NCBI GenBank assembly: GCA_030550775.1
Contig: JAUQOS010000006.1
Span: 1 to 51,466 of the forward strand
Direction: 5' to 3'
From: Armatimonadota bacterium
GTDB lineage: Bacteria; Armatimonadota; Fimbriimonadia; Fimbriimonadales; GBS-DC
DNA length: 51,466 bases
The position numbers and the translations under genes are program-made. The first letter of the stretch is position 1; each line of letters starts with the position of its first letter. A model generated the notes under the pieces. It saw nothing but the letters and a program-made list of their open reading frames with translations, searched no databases and was not told the DNA's origin. Positions 8,843-18,251 of this stretch are shown here, piece after piece.

Positions 8843-10044
8843 GAGGCACCTCCTACATTAGGTTTCCAAACGCCCCAAAGAGCAAGTCCGTAGCCTGCTT
8901 CGCGGTTGCGGTTGCCGTTGAGGGGATTACCGTTGCGTTCCGCGCCGTCGCTGACGGTTTCCAGCCAGCAGCATTCGGCAAGAAGGGTGGGGTCGCCCTC
9001 CACTACTTCAAAAAAGTACACTGCGCCTGCGGGTACGCACCATCGAACGGGCTTGGGACCTTCTTTTTTCAGGCTCCAGCCGCTGATAACTTGGCGACGG
9101 GGTACCGCTGCTGCAACCAGTTTGAGTTGGAGTGTGCCGTCGCTTAGGCAAGGGGGGGTGCCCAGCAAGGCGTGTGCGCCATCGTGAGGCTGTTTCTGAA
9201 GCCAGCCGGGCAGCCAGCCGTTGGTAAAAATGGCAGGCGTCGCGAGATACATACGCACGTAGTGGGCTTGCTCAAAGGCACTCTTGAGTGTGTCGGGGCA
9301 CTCCAGCCACTGCGAGTAAGGCTCCACATACGCCAATCGGCGTTCGCCGCCCAGCCCCCCGATGCCTTCTACCGATTGCAAATCGGTTTCCACTTGCGCC
9401 ACGATGCGCCACTGTTGTGGCGGGTTGCCCGAAGCGCGATGTTCTTTATCCCACTGTTCGTAGCTGCGATACTCCACGGTGTAGAGCAAACTCTCCTCGC
9501 TGGTGAGCGTGACGTCGTTGATGCCCACATGCATGCGTCGCTCTACGGGCGGCGCAGAGATTTTGCGAACCTGTTCCACTGGCTCATCCAGCAGCCATCG
9601 CTGCAGCGTATGCCAGTCCCAAAAATCGTAGCCCCCTTCGGGTTTGGCACGCTCATCATCGCAAGTGAGCATCAACGGCTTGAGCTGGCAGTCATAGTAG
9701 GGGAGGTTGCAGCCATGCCCTTGCGGGAGGTCGTACGGGCGCAACAGGCAGACCTTTCCGTCTTTGAACACCACTGCGTCAGCAGGTGCGGGCAGCACAA
9801 ACGCTTCGTCCAGTTGCATCAGCGGTCCCTTGACGCGTTCTTCGGAGTAGCCGTTGCGCACTGCCTCCCAGTCGGTGCCCTTGAGATTGCCGACGAGTGT
9901 GCGTAGGAACCCTGCGAGAGTGCCGGGGGTAGGGATGGGCAAGCTGAACGCTGCTTGCGCGCCCAGCTCCACACCAAATGGGCGCCCGTCGCGGAACAGC
10001 ACACTGTCAATCGGGCAGATGCGTACCGTATGCCATCGTTTCAT
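8839..10044 (-). CDS. cmr3: Type III-B CRISPR protein Cmr3
   Basis: MKRWHTVRICPIDSVLFRDGRPFGVELGAQAAFSLPIPTPGTLAGFLRT. ATG at 10044 overlaps the cmr2 stop (ATGA). Confidence 0.9.
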   Translation of the reverse strand: MKRWHTVRICPIDSVLFRDGRPFGVELGAQAAFSLPIPTPGTLAGFLRTLVGNLKGTDWEAVRNGYSEERVKGPLMQLDEAFVLPAPADAVVFKDGKVCLLRPYDLPQGHGCNLPYYDCQLKPLMLTCDDERAKPEGGYDFWDWHTLQRWLLDEPVEQVRKISAPPVERRMHVGINDVTLTSEESLLYTVEYRSYEQWDKEHRASGNPPQQWRIVAQVETDLQSVEGIGGLGGERRLAYVEPYSQWLECPDTLKSAFEQAHYVRMYLATPAIFTNGWLPGWLQKQPHDGAHALLGTPPCLSDGTLQLKLVAAAVPRRQVISGWSLKKEGPKPVRWCVPAGAVYFFEVVEGDPTLLAECCWLETVSDGAERNGNPLNGNRNREAGYGLALWGVWKPNVGGAS

Positions 10045-11732
10045 ACATCCACCTCCGGGTAGACCGCCAGCATGCGGGCAATTATCATCAAGTGGGCAAG
10101 GTGTTGCAGGTCGTGTGCCAGCTCCAGCCAATGGGGTAATTCAGGCGCGTGCTTGTGTCCTTCTTTGCGTTGTAGCACGCGCTCGGCTTCTGCACGGACG
10201 ATAGCGCGCTGCTGCTCCTGGCTGAGGTGTTCATACTCGCGCACAAGCAGCAGCAGTTCGTAAGGCAGCCCACCTGCCAATCCTTGTTTGAAGGCGTTCA
10301 CCCACTGGTGCCATAGCGTACACTCGCTCCATTGCAGGACAACGGTAATCGCTTCGCCGCTGCGTGGGGAATAGGCTACAGCCAGGCGGTTACGCCCTGC
10401 AGCTTTAGCAGCATGCTCGGCAGCGCGGGCCATGTTCAGTGCGTCGCGCAAATGCTCCAGCGCGTGCACAATCGCCACGCCTACTGAAAGCGTGGGTAAG
10501 CATGCTTGTTCCAGCTTTTGCCCACGAGCAAACTCCTCCACACGCTGCCCAAAGCATGCCGCTAATTGCTGGGCACAAGCAAGTGCGCGATTGACAGGCA
10601 CTAACGCCAGCACATCGTCGCCCCCTGCGTATACAAGGTGCCCTTCGTAGCGCTCCACGATGGTTTTGGCATCCTGCGCAAACGCACCCAGCGCGTGCGA
10701 GAACGCTTGGTGCTGCTCTATGCTGGTCAGCGTATCCAGAAACTGCCCCATGCGGTCGCCGTCGGCTTGCAACAGGGCATAGTAGGACAGATATTCGTCG
10801 GGGATGCGGGCGTACCGCAGGATTCCACGCGCATGGGACGCTGCGCGTTCCGGCTCGGAAAACTCATGCTCAAACTGCTGCCAGCGGGGATCGCGTCGGT
10901 GTTCTTCCTTGAGTTCTTGCCAGCGGCTTTGGTGCAGCAGCGCACTGAGTTCAGCTATGCCCAGTTTGTGTTGCCATTCTTCCAACACGCGCATCTCGCT
11001 GAGCGCGTGCTCGTAGAGGTAGTTTTTGAGGGCGCGGAAGCCCATCTCGGTGGTCGAGGGCACGCCCCCGTTGCGTGTTCGGTGATAGCCCCAGTAGCGC
11101 TTGATAAGCCCAATAGCATCCAGTGTTTCGCGCGGTTTGAGGTAGAGTGGGGGCTTACCGACGACTGCACTCGGTAAGCGATAGCCTTGCTCAAACTCTT
11201 TGAATACGCTGTCATAGGCGGGGTCTAGGGGGCTTTTGGGGCGATTGGGGTTGACGGGGTGTTGTTTGAACTCGCGGGTGGCTTTACGCGCCGCCAATAA
11301 CCGCTCGACCGCTTGGCGCGCCACAACATAATCGCCGTTTAGGGGTACCCACGCCGCATAAAACTCCAAGAAGTTCCTCACTTGGTAACTTGCCAGCTCT
11401 GTGTCAATAGCCGCCGATATCGTGGGCGGCAGACTCTGATAAACAGAAGCCCAGACCTCTTTCAGGTGCTGGACGGCATGGGTGTGGACATCGTTGGCGA
11501 CTTTATGGGGCGTGTCGGATTCTATTACGCACAGAATTCGGTTGGGCGCGGAAGGCTGATTGGCGGTTGCAGGATAGATAAGTTGTGCCTTATGTGTTTC
11601 GTGCAGTCGTTTGGCAACTGTTTGGGCGATTTCGCTCAGTAGAGCGGAGCCAGCAGTAAGGTCCGCTGTGCGCCGTGCTGCGGCGATAAAGTCTTGTACA
11701 GGACCCAGCGCAATCGCTACCAGATACTTCAT
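10041..11732 (-). CDS. cmr2: Type III-B CRISPR large subunit Cas10/Cmr2, apparently HD-less with intact GGDD
   Basis: Starts MKYLVAIALGPVQDFIAAARRTADLTAGSALLSE; ADGDRMG palm motif; GGDD in GHLVYAGGDDVLALVP (codons at 10614-10625). Confidence 0.93.
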   Translation of the reverse strand: MKYLVAIALGPVQDFIAAARRTADLTAGSALLSEIAQTVAKRLHETHKAQLIYPATANQPSAPNRILCVIESDTPHKVANDVHTHAVQHLKEVWASVYQSLPPTISAAIDTELASYQVRNFLEFYAAWVPLNGDYVVARQAVERLLAARKATREFKQHPVNPNRPKSPLDPAYDSVFKEFEQGYRLPSAVVGKPPLYLKPRETLDAIGLIKRYWGYHRTRNGGVPSTTEMGFRALKNYLYEHALSEMRVLEEWQHKLGIAELSALLHQSRWQELKEEHRRDPRWQQFEHEFSEPERAASHARGILRYARIPDEYLSYYALLQADGDRMGQFLDTLTSIEQHQAFSHALGAFAQDAKTIVERYEGHLVYAGGDDVLALVPVNRALACAQQLAACFGQRVEEFARGQKLEQACLPTLSVGVAIVHALEHLRDALNMARAAEHAAKAAGRNRLAVAYSPRSGEAITVVLQWSECTLWHQWVNAFKQGLAGGLPYELLLLVREYEHLSQEQQRAIVRAEAERVLQRKEGHKHAPELPHWLELAHDLQHLAHLMIIARMLAVYPEVDV

Positions 11733-12982
11733 CAGTTGTCCCCTATTGTGATGACTGCATCTCGGTTCACACCGAAGTGTAGTCGGGCTGCCTCGACCAC
11801 CGCGTCCAGCACTGTAGACACCCTGAGCGCTTTGAGTACAGGTTCGTCGGGCGTCGGCGGCTCTAACGTATAGCGCTGGTTGTTGATTTTGACTGCTTGT
11901 GGTGCTTGGGCGTGCAGGACGGCAATCAAGCCCGCAATCTGTCCGTCGGATAGGGCAACGGGTTTGATGATTACAGGCGATGCCATTCGCCCACTGTTGA
12001 CTGGCTCTATTCGCCCCGTAAAACAAAGTTGAGCGCGGCCGATTTTCTGGTAGATAATTGGCAAGCCAATGTGTGGTTTTGCTAACTTCAGGGAAGTGCC
12101 CTGCTGGCGCAGGCGGCAAAGCACCCGACGATAGTCCGCCCACTTTCCGCCCCGCATTGGCTGGTACGGCTCGGGGAAATGTCCCTTGCGAAAACGCGCC
12201 CAGAACCTGCCTAGTTCGCGCCAAACTGCTCTCGCATCGTTTTTAGGTTCCACAAGCACGACTCGCGCATGCCACAGCGATGGAAGTGTATGGGTTATCT
12301 CTTCGGCTGTGGAGTTTGGGAGGAGACTATTTAGCCACGCCCGTAGCTCCTGTAGCTTAGCAGGTAGCAACCATTCGTAAGCGCTGCTACCGATGGGTTG
12401 TAGGGCACCACACCCGCGGCGTGTGCGTGCGCCAACCCCTCCAAACGCAATCCAAGCCTTGAGCGCGTTGCGTACCTCCAGCTTCTGCTGGGGAGTCAGC
12501 CCGTCTTCCAGTAGCAAGCGTAAGCGGAAGGTAGTTCCTTCTCTGCCGACCGCAGCAGGCGTGTCGCGCTGGGGTTGAAACGGGAATAAGAAAAAGCCAT
12601 GCAGCGGGCCTTCGCGAGGCGTGGCACGTGGAGCGACAGCAGCGTAGGGCACAGCTCTGCCTTCGTCAAGAATTGTCACCTGAATTGCCACTTTCCCAGA
12701 CGCCTTGTTTTCAGGAGTTGCAGCGCCGCCCCAGATAGCTGCCTCTGCGTTATACAGTTGCTCGGCGTTTTTGTATTGTGCACCCGCGGTGGCGCGCCAC
12801 CAAAAACGCAAATGCCCACGAATGGCTGCCGGGCGGATGGGCATCAGCGGGTCTACTTCGCGCGGTTTGTACCCCCCGCCAAACATCGGCGTAATCAGCT
12901 GCAATTCCACGTCGATAGCTTCGCGACGTGGCAGTTGCAACTTTTGCCAGTCCAGAGCAACTTCTGGCAAATGGCGTCGCAT
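11732..12982 (-). CDS. cmr1: Type III-B CRISPR RAMP protein Cmr1
   Basis: ELQLITPMFGGGYKPREVDPLMPIRPAAIRGHLRFWWRATAG. Preferred start MRRHLPEV, preceded by GGAGAG; the ORF is open to 13003. Confidence 0.92.
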   Translation of the reverse strand: MRRHLPEVALDWQKLQLPRREAIDVELQLITPMFGGGYKPREVDPLMPIRPAAIRGHLRFWWRATAGAQYKNAEQLYNAEAAIWGGAATPENKASGKVAIQVTILDEGRAVPYAAVAPRATPREGPLHGFFLFPFQPQRDTPAAVGREGTTFRLRLLLEDGLTPQQKLEVRNALKAWIAFGGVGARTRRGCGALQPIGSSAYEWLLPAKLQELRAWLNSLLPNSTAEEITHTLPSLWHARVVLVEPKNDARAVWRELGRFWARFRKGHFPEPYQPMRGGKWADYRRVLCRLRQQGTSLKLAKPHIGLPIIYQKIGRAQLCFTGRIEPVNSGRMASPVIIKPVALSDGQIAGLIAVLHAQAPQAVKINNQRYTLEPPTPDEPVLKALRVSTVLDAVVEAARLHFGVNRDAVITIGDN

Positions 12983-13019
12983 TGCGCTCTCCATTTGAGG
13001 CATTCGACATACACACCAG

Positions 13020-13029
13020 TAATTCCTGC
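13020..13029 (-). promoter_or_regulatory. Copy of intergenic motif RGCAGGAATT upstream of cmr1
   Basis: Minus strand TTAGCAGGAATTACTGG; same motif at 3615-3624 (+), 5313-5321 (-) and 32582-32591 (+). Confidence 0.4.
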
Positions 13030-13054
13030 TAACTTCGAGCAGAATTTGGGGGCT

Positions 13055-15070
13055 TTACCGCTGTAGTTCCAACGGAGTGATGAGCTTGATGGTCAACCGG
13101 TTCTGGGTGCGGTTGGCGTTGGGCAAGCCCCATAGCAGGTATAGTTCTTGTCCTGAGCGTAGTCGCTGGACGTAAGTGAGGTAGAGGTTGTCTACTTTAC
13201 GCGGGCGCCCACTGAACTGGGTGCGGGTATAGAGCCAGCGCGCGCCCAGTATGCGCTCGGGGTCGATTTCGTAGTTGAGGGTAAGAATGGCTTGCTCGGC
13301 GATATCGCGCGGGCGATGGGTGTAGGTGATGCGCAGTTGTTCTAAGCGTGCCCCCAGCCGTAGGCGCGGTATCGGCTCCCATCGCTGTTCCAAGCTCCAG
13401 TAGCGGCTATTGCCACTGTTTTGCCTGCCGAACTGGTAGGTAAGCGCGCCGTTGCGGTAGGCGTCATGAGTGTTCCAGCCGACCGAGAGGCTCAGCGTGC
13501 GATCTTCGTGGGGCGGTCGGCGCAGGTGTTGTGCTTGGATTCCCAACAAGGTGTGGTTGCGCCGTCGCACTTCCGCGCTCAGGGTGAGCCGTTCGTCCAG
13601 CAGCTTGCCGCCGTAGCGGTGCCGCGTTTCGAACTCCGCTTCTATATTCCAGCGTAGAATGGGTGTGCTCGTGGGCTGTTGTGCGTAGCTGAGCCCCAAC
13701 TCGAAGCCGCGCCAGCCCCGCTCAGGCACAAAAGCCAACGTGGGCGCGTAATGGGGGGAGATGTCCGTGTAGTCGGCTGAGAATCCGAGTTGCCCCGGCG
13801 GCGCTTGGCGATAGAGGTAGACCACAGTATAGGTGCCTTCGCGGGCTGCTGAGAGCCGTGCGTGGGTGGCGGAAAGCTGCCACTCGCCTGAGCCTGTAAT
13901 CTGCCCGATTCCCCCGTCGAAGCCGATGAGCCGTTCGGTGGCGGGGATGGTGTTGAAGGTGTAGAACGCGCCCAGAAACGACTGGGGCGTGAAGCGGTAG
14001 CGCGTGCGCCCAATGGCAAACTGCCCACGCTGCGTGCGCTGCTCGTATTCGCCCCCCATCAAGCCGTAATCCCACGCGCCCACTCTGCCGAATGCTTTCG
14101 CCCCCGCGTTGAGCTGGGGCACGCGCACTGAGTAAAACATGCGCCGCCACGGGAAAAAACCACTGCCTTCCAAAAAGAAGGGGCGCGTCTCGTTCAGCGC
14201 CCGCTCGGTGTACGAGAAATCGATACTGGCAACATCTGCTGCGATGCTGGAGAAGTCGGGGTTCAGCGTTAGCAGCGCGGTTTGCCCTTGCCCCCAGTTG
14301 AGTTTGAGATCAACACCGCCTCGCGCGGTGCGCGCGTTGCTCTCCGTTTCGCCGAGCATGTAGGGCAAGACTACCAACGAGGTGGTGGGGCGGGGCAGCT
14401 CGATGCCTTGCCAAAGGGTCTGCAAGCGCAGGCTAAAGTAGTTGCCTGTGTTGGGGAATATATAGCTTTCGGCGCGCCGCGGGATGTAGCGTGCCAAGGC
14501 GATGCCTAGCTGCGTGCGTCCGGGCGCAAGGCGCAGCATTCGAAACGGTATGCGCATTTCCGCGCTCCAGCCTGTCTCGGTGATGCGCGCAGCGGCGCTC
14601 CAGTCGCCCTGCCAGCGGATGTTGGTCGTGGTGCCCTCAGGCACGACTAGCCGCTGGGTGCCGCGCGGGTTGACGATGAACTGATAGGGGTTCAGCCCGC
14701 GTGCCTGCGGGTCTACCGCGAACACAACGCGGTCGTCGCTTTCTAAGTTGCTATCGCGGCGGGTCTGCTGCGCTTGAATCAGCTGCGGTTCGGGGTCATC
14801 GCACACGAAGGCAACATAGATGGCTTCGTTGGTATAGCCCAGATAGGCGCGGGTGGGCAGCTCGCCACGCCCGCCGCGCACGGGATCATAAAACGCCTCA
14901 ATGGCGAAGGCGTCTGCCCACTCGTGCGGGTCAACCACGCCATCAATCTGCGGCGCCGCCAGCAACTTGCGTGCGGGGATTGCCGCCGGGTCAACCGCTT
15001 GTCCCCACAACGCCGCTGTCCATAGCCCTATGAATAACAGCCCTACAAACACACGCATCGAACCTTCCAT
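13055..15070 (-). CDS. Outer-membrane-type beta-barrel protein with N-terminal family-9 carbohydrate-binding-like domain (DUF5916-like)
   Basis: Signal peptide MEGSMRVFVGLLFIGLWTAALWG; PQIDGVVDPHEWADAFAIEAFYDP...YLGYTNEAIYVAFVCDDPEP CBM9-like; NETRPFFLEGSGFFPW typical of DUF5916; alternating beta-strand C-terminal half. Confidence 0.8.
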   Translation of the reverse strand: MEGSMRVFVGLLFIGLWTAALWGQAVDPAAIPARKLLAAPQIDGVVDPHEWADAFAIEAFYDPVRGGRGELPTRAYLGYTNEAIYVAFVCDDPEPQLIQAQQTRRDSNLESDDRVVFAVDPQARGLNPYQFIVNPRGTQRLVVPEGTTTNIRWQGDWSAAARITETGWSAEMRIPFRMLRLAPGRTQLGIALARYIPRRAESYIFPNTGNYFSLRLQTLWQGIELPRPTTSLVVLPYMLGETESNARTARGGVDLKLNWGQGQTALLTLNPDFSSIAADVASIDFSYTERALNETRPFFLEGSGFFPWRRMFYSVRVPQLNAGAKAFGRVGAWDYGLMGGEYEQRTQRGQFAIGRTRYRFTPQSFLGAFYTFNTIPATERLIGFDGGIGQITGSGEWQLSATHARLSAAREGTYTVVYLYRQAPPGQLGFSADYTDISPHYAPTLAFVPERGWRGFELGLSYAQQPTSTPILRWNIEAEFETRHRYGGKLLDERLTLSAEVRRRNHTLLGIQAQHLRRPPHEDRTLSLSVGWNTHDAYRNGALTYQFGRQNSGNSRYWSLEQRWEPIPRLRLGARLEQLRITYTHRPRDIAEQAILTLNYEIDPERILGARWLYTRTQFSGRPRKVDNLYLTYVQRLRSGQELYLLWGLPNANRTQNRLTIKLITPLELQR

Positions 15071-15220
15071 AGCCTGTGCTAGACGAACAGTATGTATAAG
15101 CGTTCGGAACCTTCGGCTGAGGAACCACGCGATTCCTTTCGCGAACACCACGCCACTCCGCGCGCGGCGAGGTGTTCTTGCCTTCCTTACCAAGTAAAAG
15201 GCGCGAAAGCACTTCGGAGG

Positions 15221-16027
15221 TTATCCGAATCGCCCGCGAATGTAGTCTTCGGTCTCCTTCTTGCTTGGGTTGGTGAAAATTTTCTCGGTGGTGTCGAACT
15301 CGTGGAGTTCGCCCAGCAGGAAGAACGCCGTGTAATCGGAGATGCGGGCGGCTTGTTGCATGCCGTGTGTGACGATGACGATGGTATATTCCTTTTTCAG
15401 CTCCACCAACAGCTCTTCGATGTAGAAGGTTGCCGTGGGATCTAGTGCGGAGGTTGGCTCATCCAGCAAAATCACTTCGGGGTTGACCGCAAGCACGCGC
15501 GCGATGCAGAGGCGTTGTTGCTGCCCGCCTGACAGCGCCAAGCCCGACTGCTTGAGTTTATCTTTGACCTCGTTCCACAGCGCAGCTTGGCGGAGGCTGG
15601 TTTCCACGATTTCGTCTAAGATGCGCTTGTCGCGGATGCCGTGCATGCGGGGACCATAGGCGACATTGTCGTAAATACTCATCGGGAACGGGTTGGGCTT
15701 TTGGAACACCATCCCCACCCGCTTGCGCAGGTCTACCACATCCACATCGGGGTCGTAGATGTTTTTGCCGTCTAAGGTGATTTCACCCGTGATTCGCACG
15801 CCCTCAATCAGGTCGTTCATGCGATTGAGGCAGCGCAGGAAGGTGGTTTTCCCACACCCTGACGGACCAATTAGCGCGGTAATGCTGTTGGCATAGATGT
15901 TGAGGCTGACATCCTTGAGCGCATGGAAGTCGCCATAATATAGGTTCAGGTGGCGCGTCGCCATGCGCACGAGTGGCTGCGCCTGCTTGCTCGCCTCTGG
16001 TTGCTGTTCCGAAATCACTCGTTCCAC
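15221..16027 (-). CDS. pstB: Phosphate ABC transporter ATP-binding protein PstB (intact copy)
   Basis: [48 protein letters not shown]...[33 protein letters not shown]...[30 protein letters not shown]. Start may be internal ([11 protein letters not shown] at 15964). Confidence 0.95.
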   Translation of the reverse strand: MERVISEQQPEASKQAQPLVRMATRHLNLYYGDFHALKDVSLNIYANSITALIGPSGCGKTTFLRCLNRMNDLIEGVRITGEITLDGKNIYDPDVDVVDLRKRVGMVFQKPNPFPMSIYDNVAYGPRMHGIRDKRILDEIVETSLRQAALWNEVKDKLKQSGLALSGGQQQRLCIARVLAVNPEVILLDEPTSALDPTATFYIEELLVELKKEYTIVIVTHGMQQAARISDYTAFFLLGELHEFDTTEKIFTNPSKKETEDYIRGRFG

Positions 16028-16030
16028 CGT

Positions 16031-16070
16031 ATTTTAGGATACCCAGCGGGGTTGTTAAGGGAATGTTAAG
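16031..16070 (-). promoter_or_regulatory. PHO-box-like direct repeat overlapping a sigma70-like promoter upstream of intact pstB
   Basis: Minus strand CTTAACA-TTCC-CTTAACA (11-nt period, 16053-16070); second repeat gives TTAACA -35, 16 nt, TAAAAT -10 (16031-16036). Confidence 0.6.
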
Positions 16071-16320
16071 TTGCGCTGGTTGTCGCGTGTGTTGGGGGGC
16101 TGCTTGAGACAGAGAGCTGAAGCCATTCTTACCCACACAGAGCCGCCGCGAAATGGTTTCAGTGTGCTTCACTGTCGCGAAAAAGCACCTGTCCCCCCGA
16201 GCGCAGCGAGGGGGCTCGGATATAGTTTGCCGGAGATTCCTCGCCTTTGGCTCGGAATGACAGGCTCACTTTCGCATCAATAGAGCCGTCATTGCGCGCA
16301 TGGCGAAGAACCTTGTTTGC

Positions 16321-17499
16321 TCAAACAAGTTTATGTGCCTCGCTTTCGTCACGATGTTTCTTGAGGTAGCGCATAAACGGCGTGCCGCCTGTGCCCACGC
16401 GCGTGGGGTTCTTGGGGTCTTTTGCCTGCTGCTTGTAGATGTACAGCGCGGCGTACTCCAAATGCAGCGCGCGGAACCGCCAGATGCCCTCCACGCAGGC
16501 GTTGTAAGCCTCGCGCAAGGCATGGTTATCGCTAACTGCCACGAACGGGCGCACCTGCGAGCGCGATTCTACTGCTTCCAAGAAGCGTCGGTGGGCGGGG
16601 GGCATGTAAAGGCGCATCTCCATCAAGTAGGTTTTGAGCGGGTCGTCAGCGTGTTGAATGCCCAGCAAACCATCCAGCGTAGGAATGATGGCACTTTGCG
16701 CGCCCGTTTCGCCCCGAAACTGTTGCGGCTGCCCGCCATACGCCTCCACGCCCTCGTACACGACACCGTTTGGCAAAGCAGGGTTATTTTTCCAGCCGTG
16801 GATGTAGGGGCGCACACGGTGATAGTAGATGTAAGGGTCGCACGCTTCGGGCATGCGCGCCAGCACCGCGTGCATCGCCTCTAGTGCAGACGCGACTTCC
16901 TCTAGGGCGTGTGTCAGTGTCGCCACATCGCCTTGTTCAGCGGCCAGCAGTGCGGTGGGAATTTGGCGCAGAGCACGCGCCGCTTTTGCCTCAATGTCTA
17001 CGTGCACCAGAATGAACCATTCCTCATCCAGCCCTGCCAGAAAGTTTTGCAACAACACAATGTTGCCCAGTTCAATCGGTGCGTTGGGGTCCAGTCGTCG
17101 CCAGTTATCCAGCGCGTAGGAGGCGTACGAGAGCACAGGCGGTCTGCCCAGCAGCTGGCTCACTTCATACCACGGAATGGCGAGGTTAGCAGGAATGCGC
17201 TCAGCAGGCGTGTCGCCGTTCCACACGTAAGCATGCCCCAGATAGGAAAGCAGCATCATCGCGCGGCGACGCTCGCGGTCAGTGTGCAAGCGTTCTACAC
17301 TCAGGCGTGGCAGCGACTCAATCACTTGGCGCACTCTGCGTGCCACCAGCAGCTTGGGCAACTCGCCCGCAACCTGCTCCCACGGGGCATAGTAGGGGTC
17401 CTCCAAGTAAGGCAGCGGGTCTTCCGCAGGCAGGAAGCCCCGCTCAGGATGCACTTCGTAATCTTCAAGGCGCAGCGGTTCGGCATTGAGCGTGTGCAT
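16321..17499 (-). CDS. Indoleamine 2,3-dioxygenase family heme protein
   Basis: DPYIYYHRVRPYIHGWKNNPALPNGVVYEGV...GAQSAIIPTLDGLLGIQHADDPLKTYLMEMRLYMPPAHRRFLEAVES...LREAYNACVEGIWRFRALHLEYAALYIY...GTGGTPFMRYLKKHRDES matches the IDO family along its length. Confidence 0.9.
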   Translation of the reverse strand: MHTLNAEPLRLEDYEVHPERGFLPAEDPLPYLEDPYYAPWEQVAGELPKLLVARRVRQVIESLPRLSVERLHTDRERRRAMMLLSYLGHAYVWNGDTPAERIPANLAIPWYEVSQLLGRPPVLSYASYALDNWRRLDPNAPIELGNIVLLQNFLAGLDEEWFILVHVDIEAKAARALRQIPTALLAAEQGDVATLTHALEEVASALEAMHAVLARMPEACDPYIYYHRVRPYIHGWKNNPALPNGVVYEGVEAYGGQPQQFRGETGAQSAIIPTLDGLLGIQHADDPLKTYLMEMRLYMPPAHRRFLEAVESRSQVRPFVAVSDNHALREAYNACVEGIWRFRALHLEYAALYIYKQQAKDPKNPTRVGTGGTPFMRYLKKHRDESEAHKLV

Positions 17500-17557
17500 C
17501 GTTGCCACCTCCTGAGCCGATATTATTGTTTGACGCCCCGATTTGTGGAGACCAGCC

Positions 17558-17938
17558 CTAAGCGGGCGGTCGCGCACTCAGCGGAGGCAGGTTCGCGCGC
17601 AGCTGCTTGAGCCAATGCTCTGCCAATTGCTTCACGCTCATTTTGGCAGCCTCGGCGTCGGCAGGCGTGACAGTAACGAACAGCTGTCCACGAATGTGAA
17701 TCTCGTACTGTTGGTCTTTGCGTACTTCCTTGAGTGTGATTTGGTCTGCAGTTAGCCGCTCACCGAGCAGTTTGACCAGCCGTTCCTCAAGGATTTGGGC
17801 GCGTTCCTCCCGTGTGAGATCGCCCACACCCGTGCGCAAACGCATAATGAATTTGCCGCCGATGGTAATATCAACGTAGTCCTTTGCCCAGACCGCACCA
17901 AGTGTTAGCACCAGCAATGCAATCGTTAGCCAACGCAT
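17558..17938 (-). CDS. Secreted hypothetical protein resembling the periplasmic region of MscS-type proteins
   Basis: Signal peptide MRWLTIALLVLTLGAVWA; GKFIMRLRTGVGDLTREERAQILEERLVKLLGE. Start at 17938 preferred over ORF start 18097. Confidence 0.6.
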   Translation of the reverse strand: MRWLTIALLVLTLGAVWAKDYVDITIGGKFIMRLRTGVGDLTREERAQILEERLVKLLGERLTADQITLKEVRKDQQYEIHIRGQLFVTVTPADAEAAKMSVKQLAEHWLKQLRANLPPLSARPPA

Positions 17939-17977
17939 TTCTGCCCTCCTGCATGGAGTATACCCCCCGATGAGCCC

Positions 17978-18191
17978 GATAAGGGTGCAACGCTTGGGTT
18001 CAACTCGGCTGTCCCAGCGACCGATTTTGCTCCACCGACCGCTCTGCCCCCCTCCGTACGGTTCCCCCCGCTTCGCGAGGGGAACCGAAAAGCTCACTCG
18101 GTTCTCCCTACGCCGTAGGGGGAACCTGAAGGGTGTTCATAGAAAACAGGGCTACTATGCTCAGGTTGAGGGAAAGCGTTGTACCCTTATC
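17978..18191. repeat. MITE-like or structured element bounded by an 18-bp inverted repeat and containing two hairpins
   Basis: GATAAGGGTGCAACGCTT (17978-17995) vs reverse complement at 18174-18191 (17/18 match); inside, GGTTCCCC..GGGGAACC (18060-18086) and GGTTCTCCC..GGGGGAACC (18100-18126). Confidence 0.65.
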
Positions 18192-18225
18192 AGGTGGGGG
18201 ACTGCCGCTTTGCGCACGCACGGCT

Positions 18226-18251
18226 CCCCCTCTCCGTAAACGGAGAGGGGG
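18226..18251. repeat. Palindromic intergenic hairpin repeat
   Basis: CCCCCTCTCCG-TAAA-CGGAGAGGGGG perfect 11-bp stem. Confidence 0.7.

Noticed and set aside
10041-12224. Long ORF start for cmr2 (727 aa) as a possible N-terminal HD domain
   Set aside because: The extra N-terminal sequence overlaps cmr1 in another frame and has no HD motif; MKYLVAIALGPVQDF at 11732 is the natural start.
14701-15197. Several long opposite-strand ORFs across the DUF5916 and cmr genes
   Set aside because: GC-rich shadow ORFs antisense to well-supported genes, with no recognisable domains.
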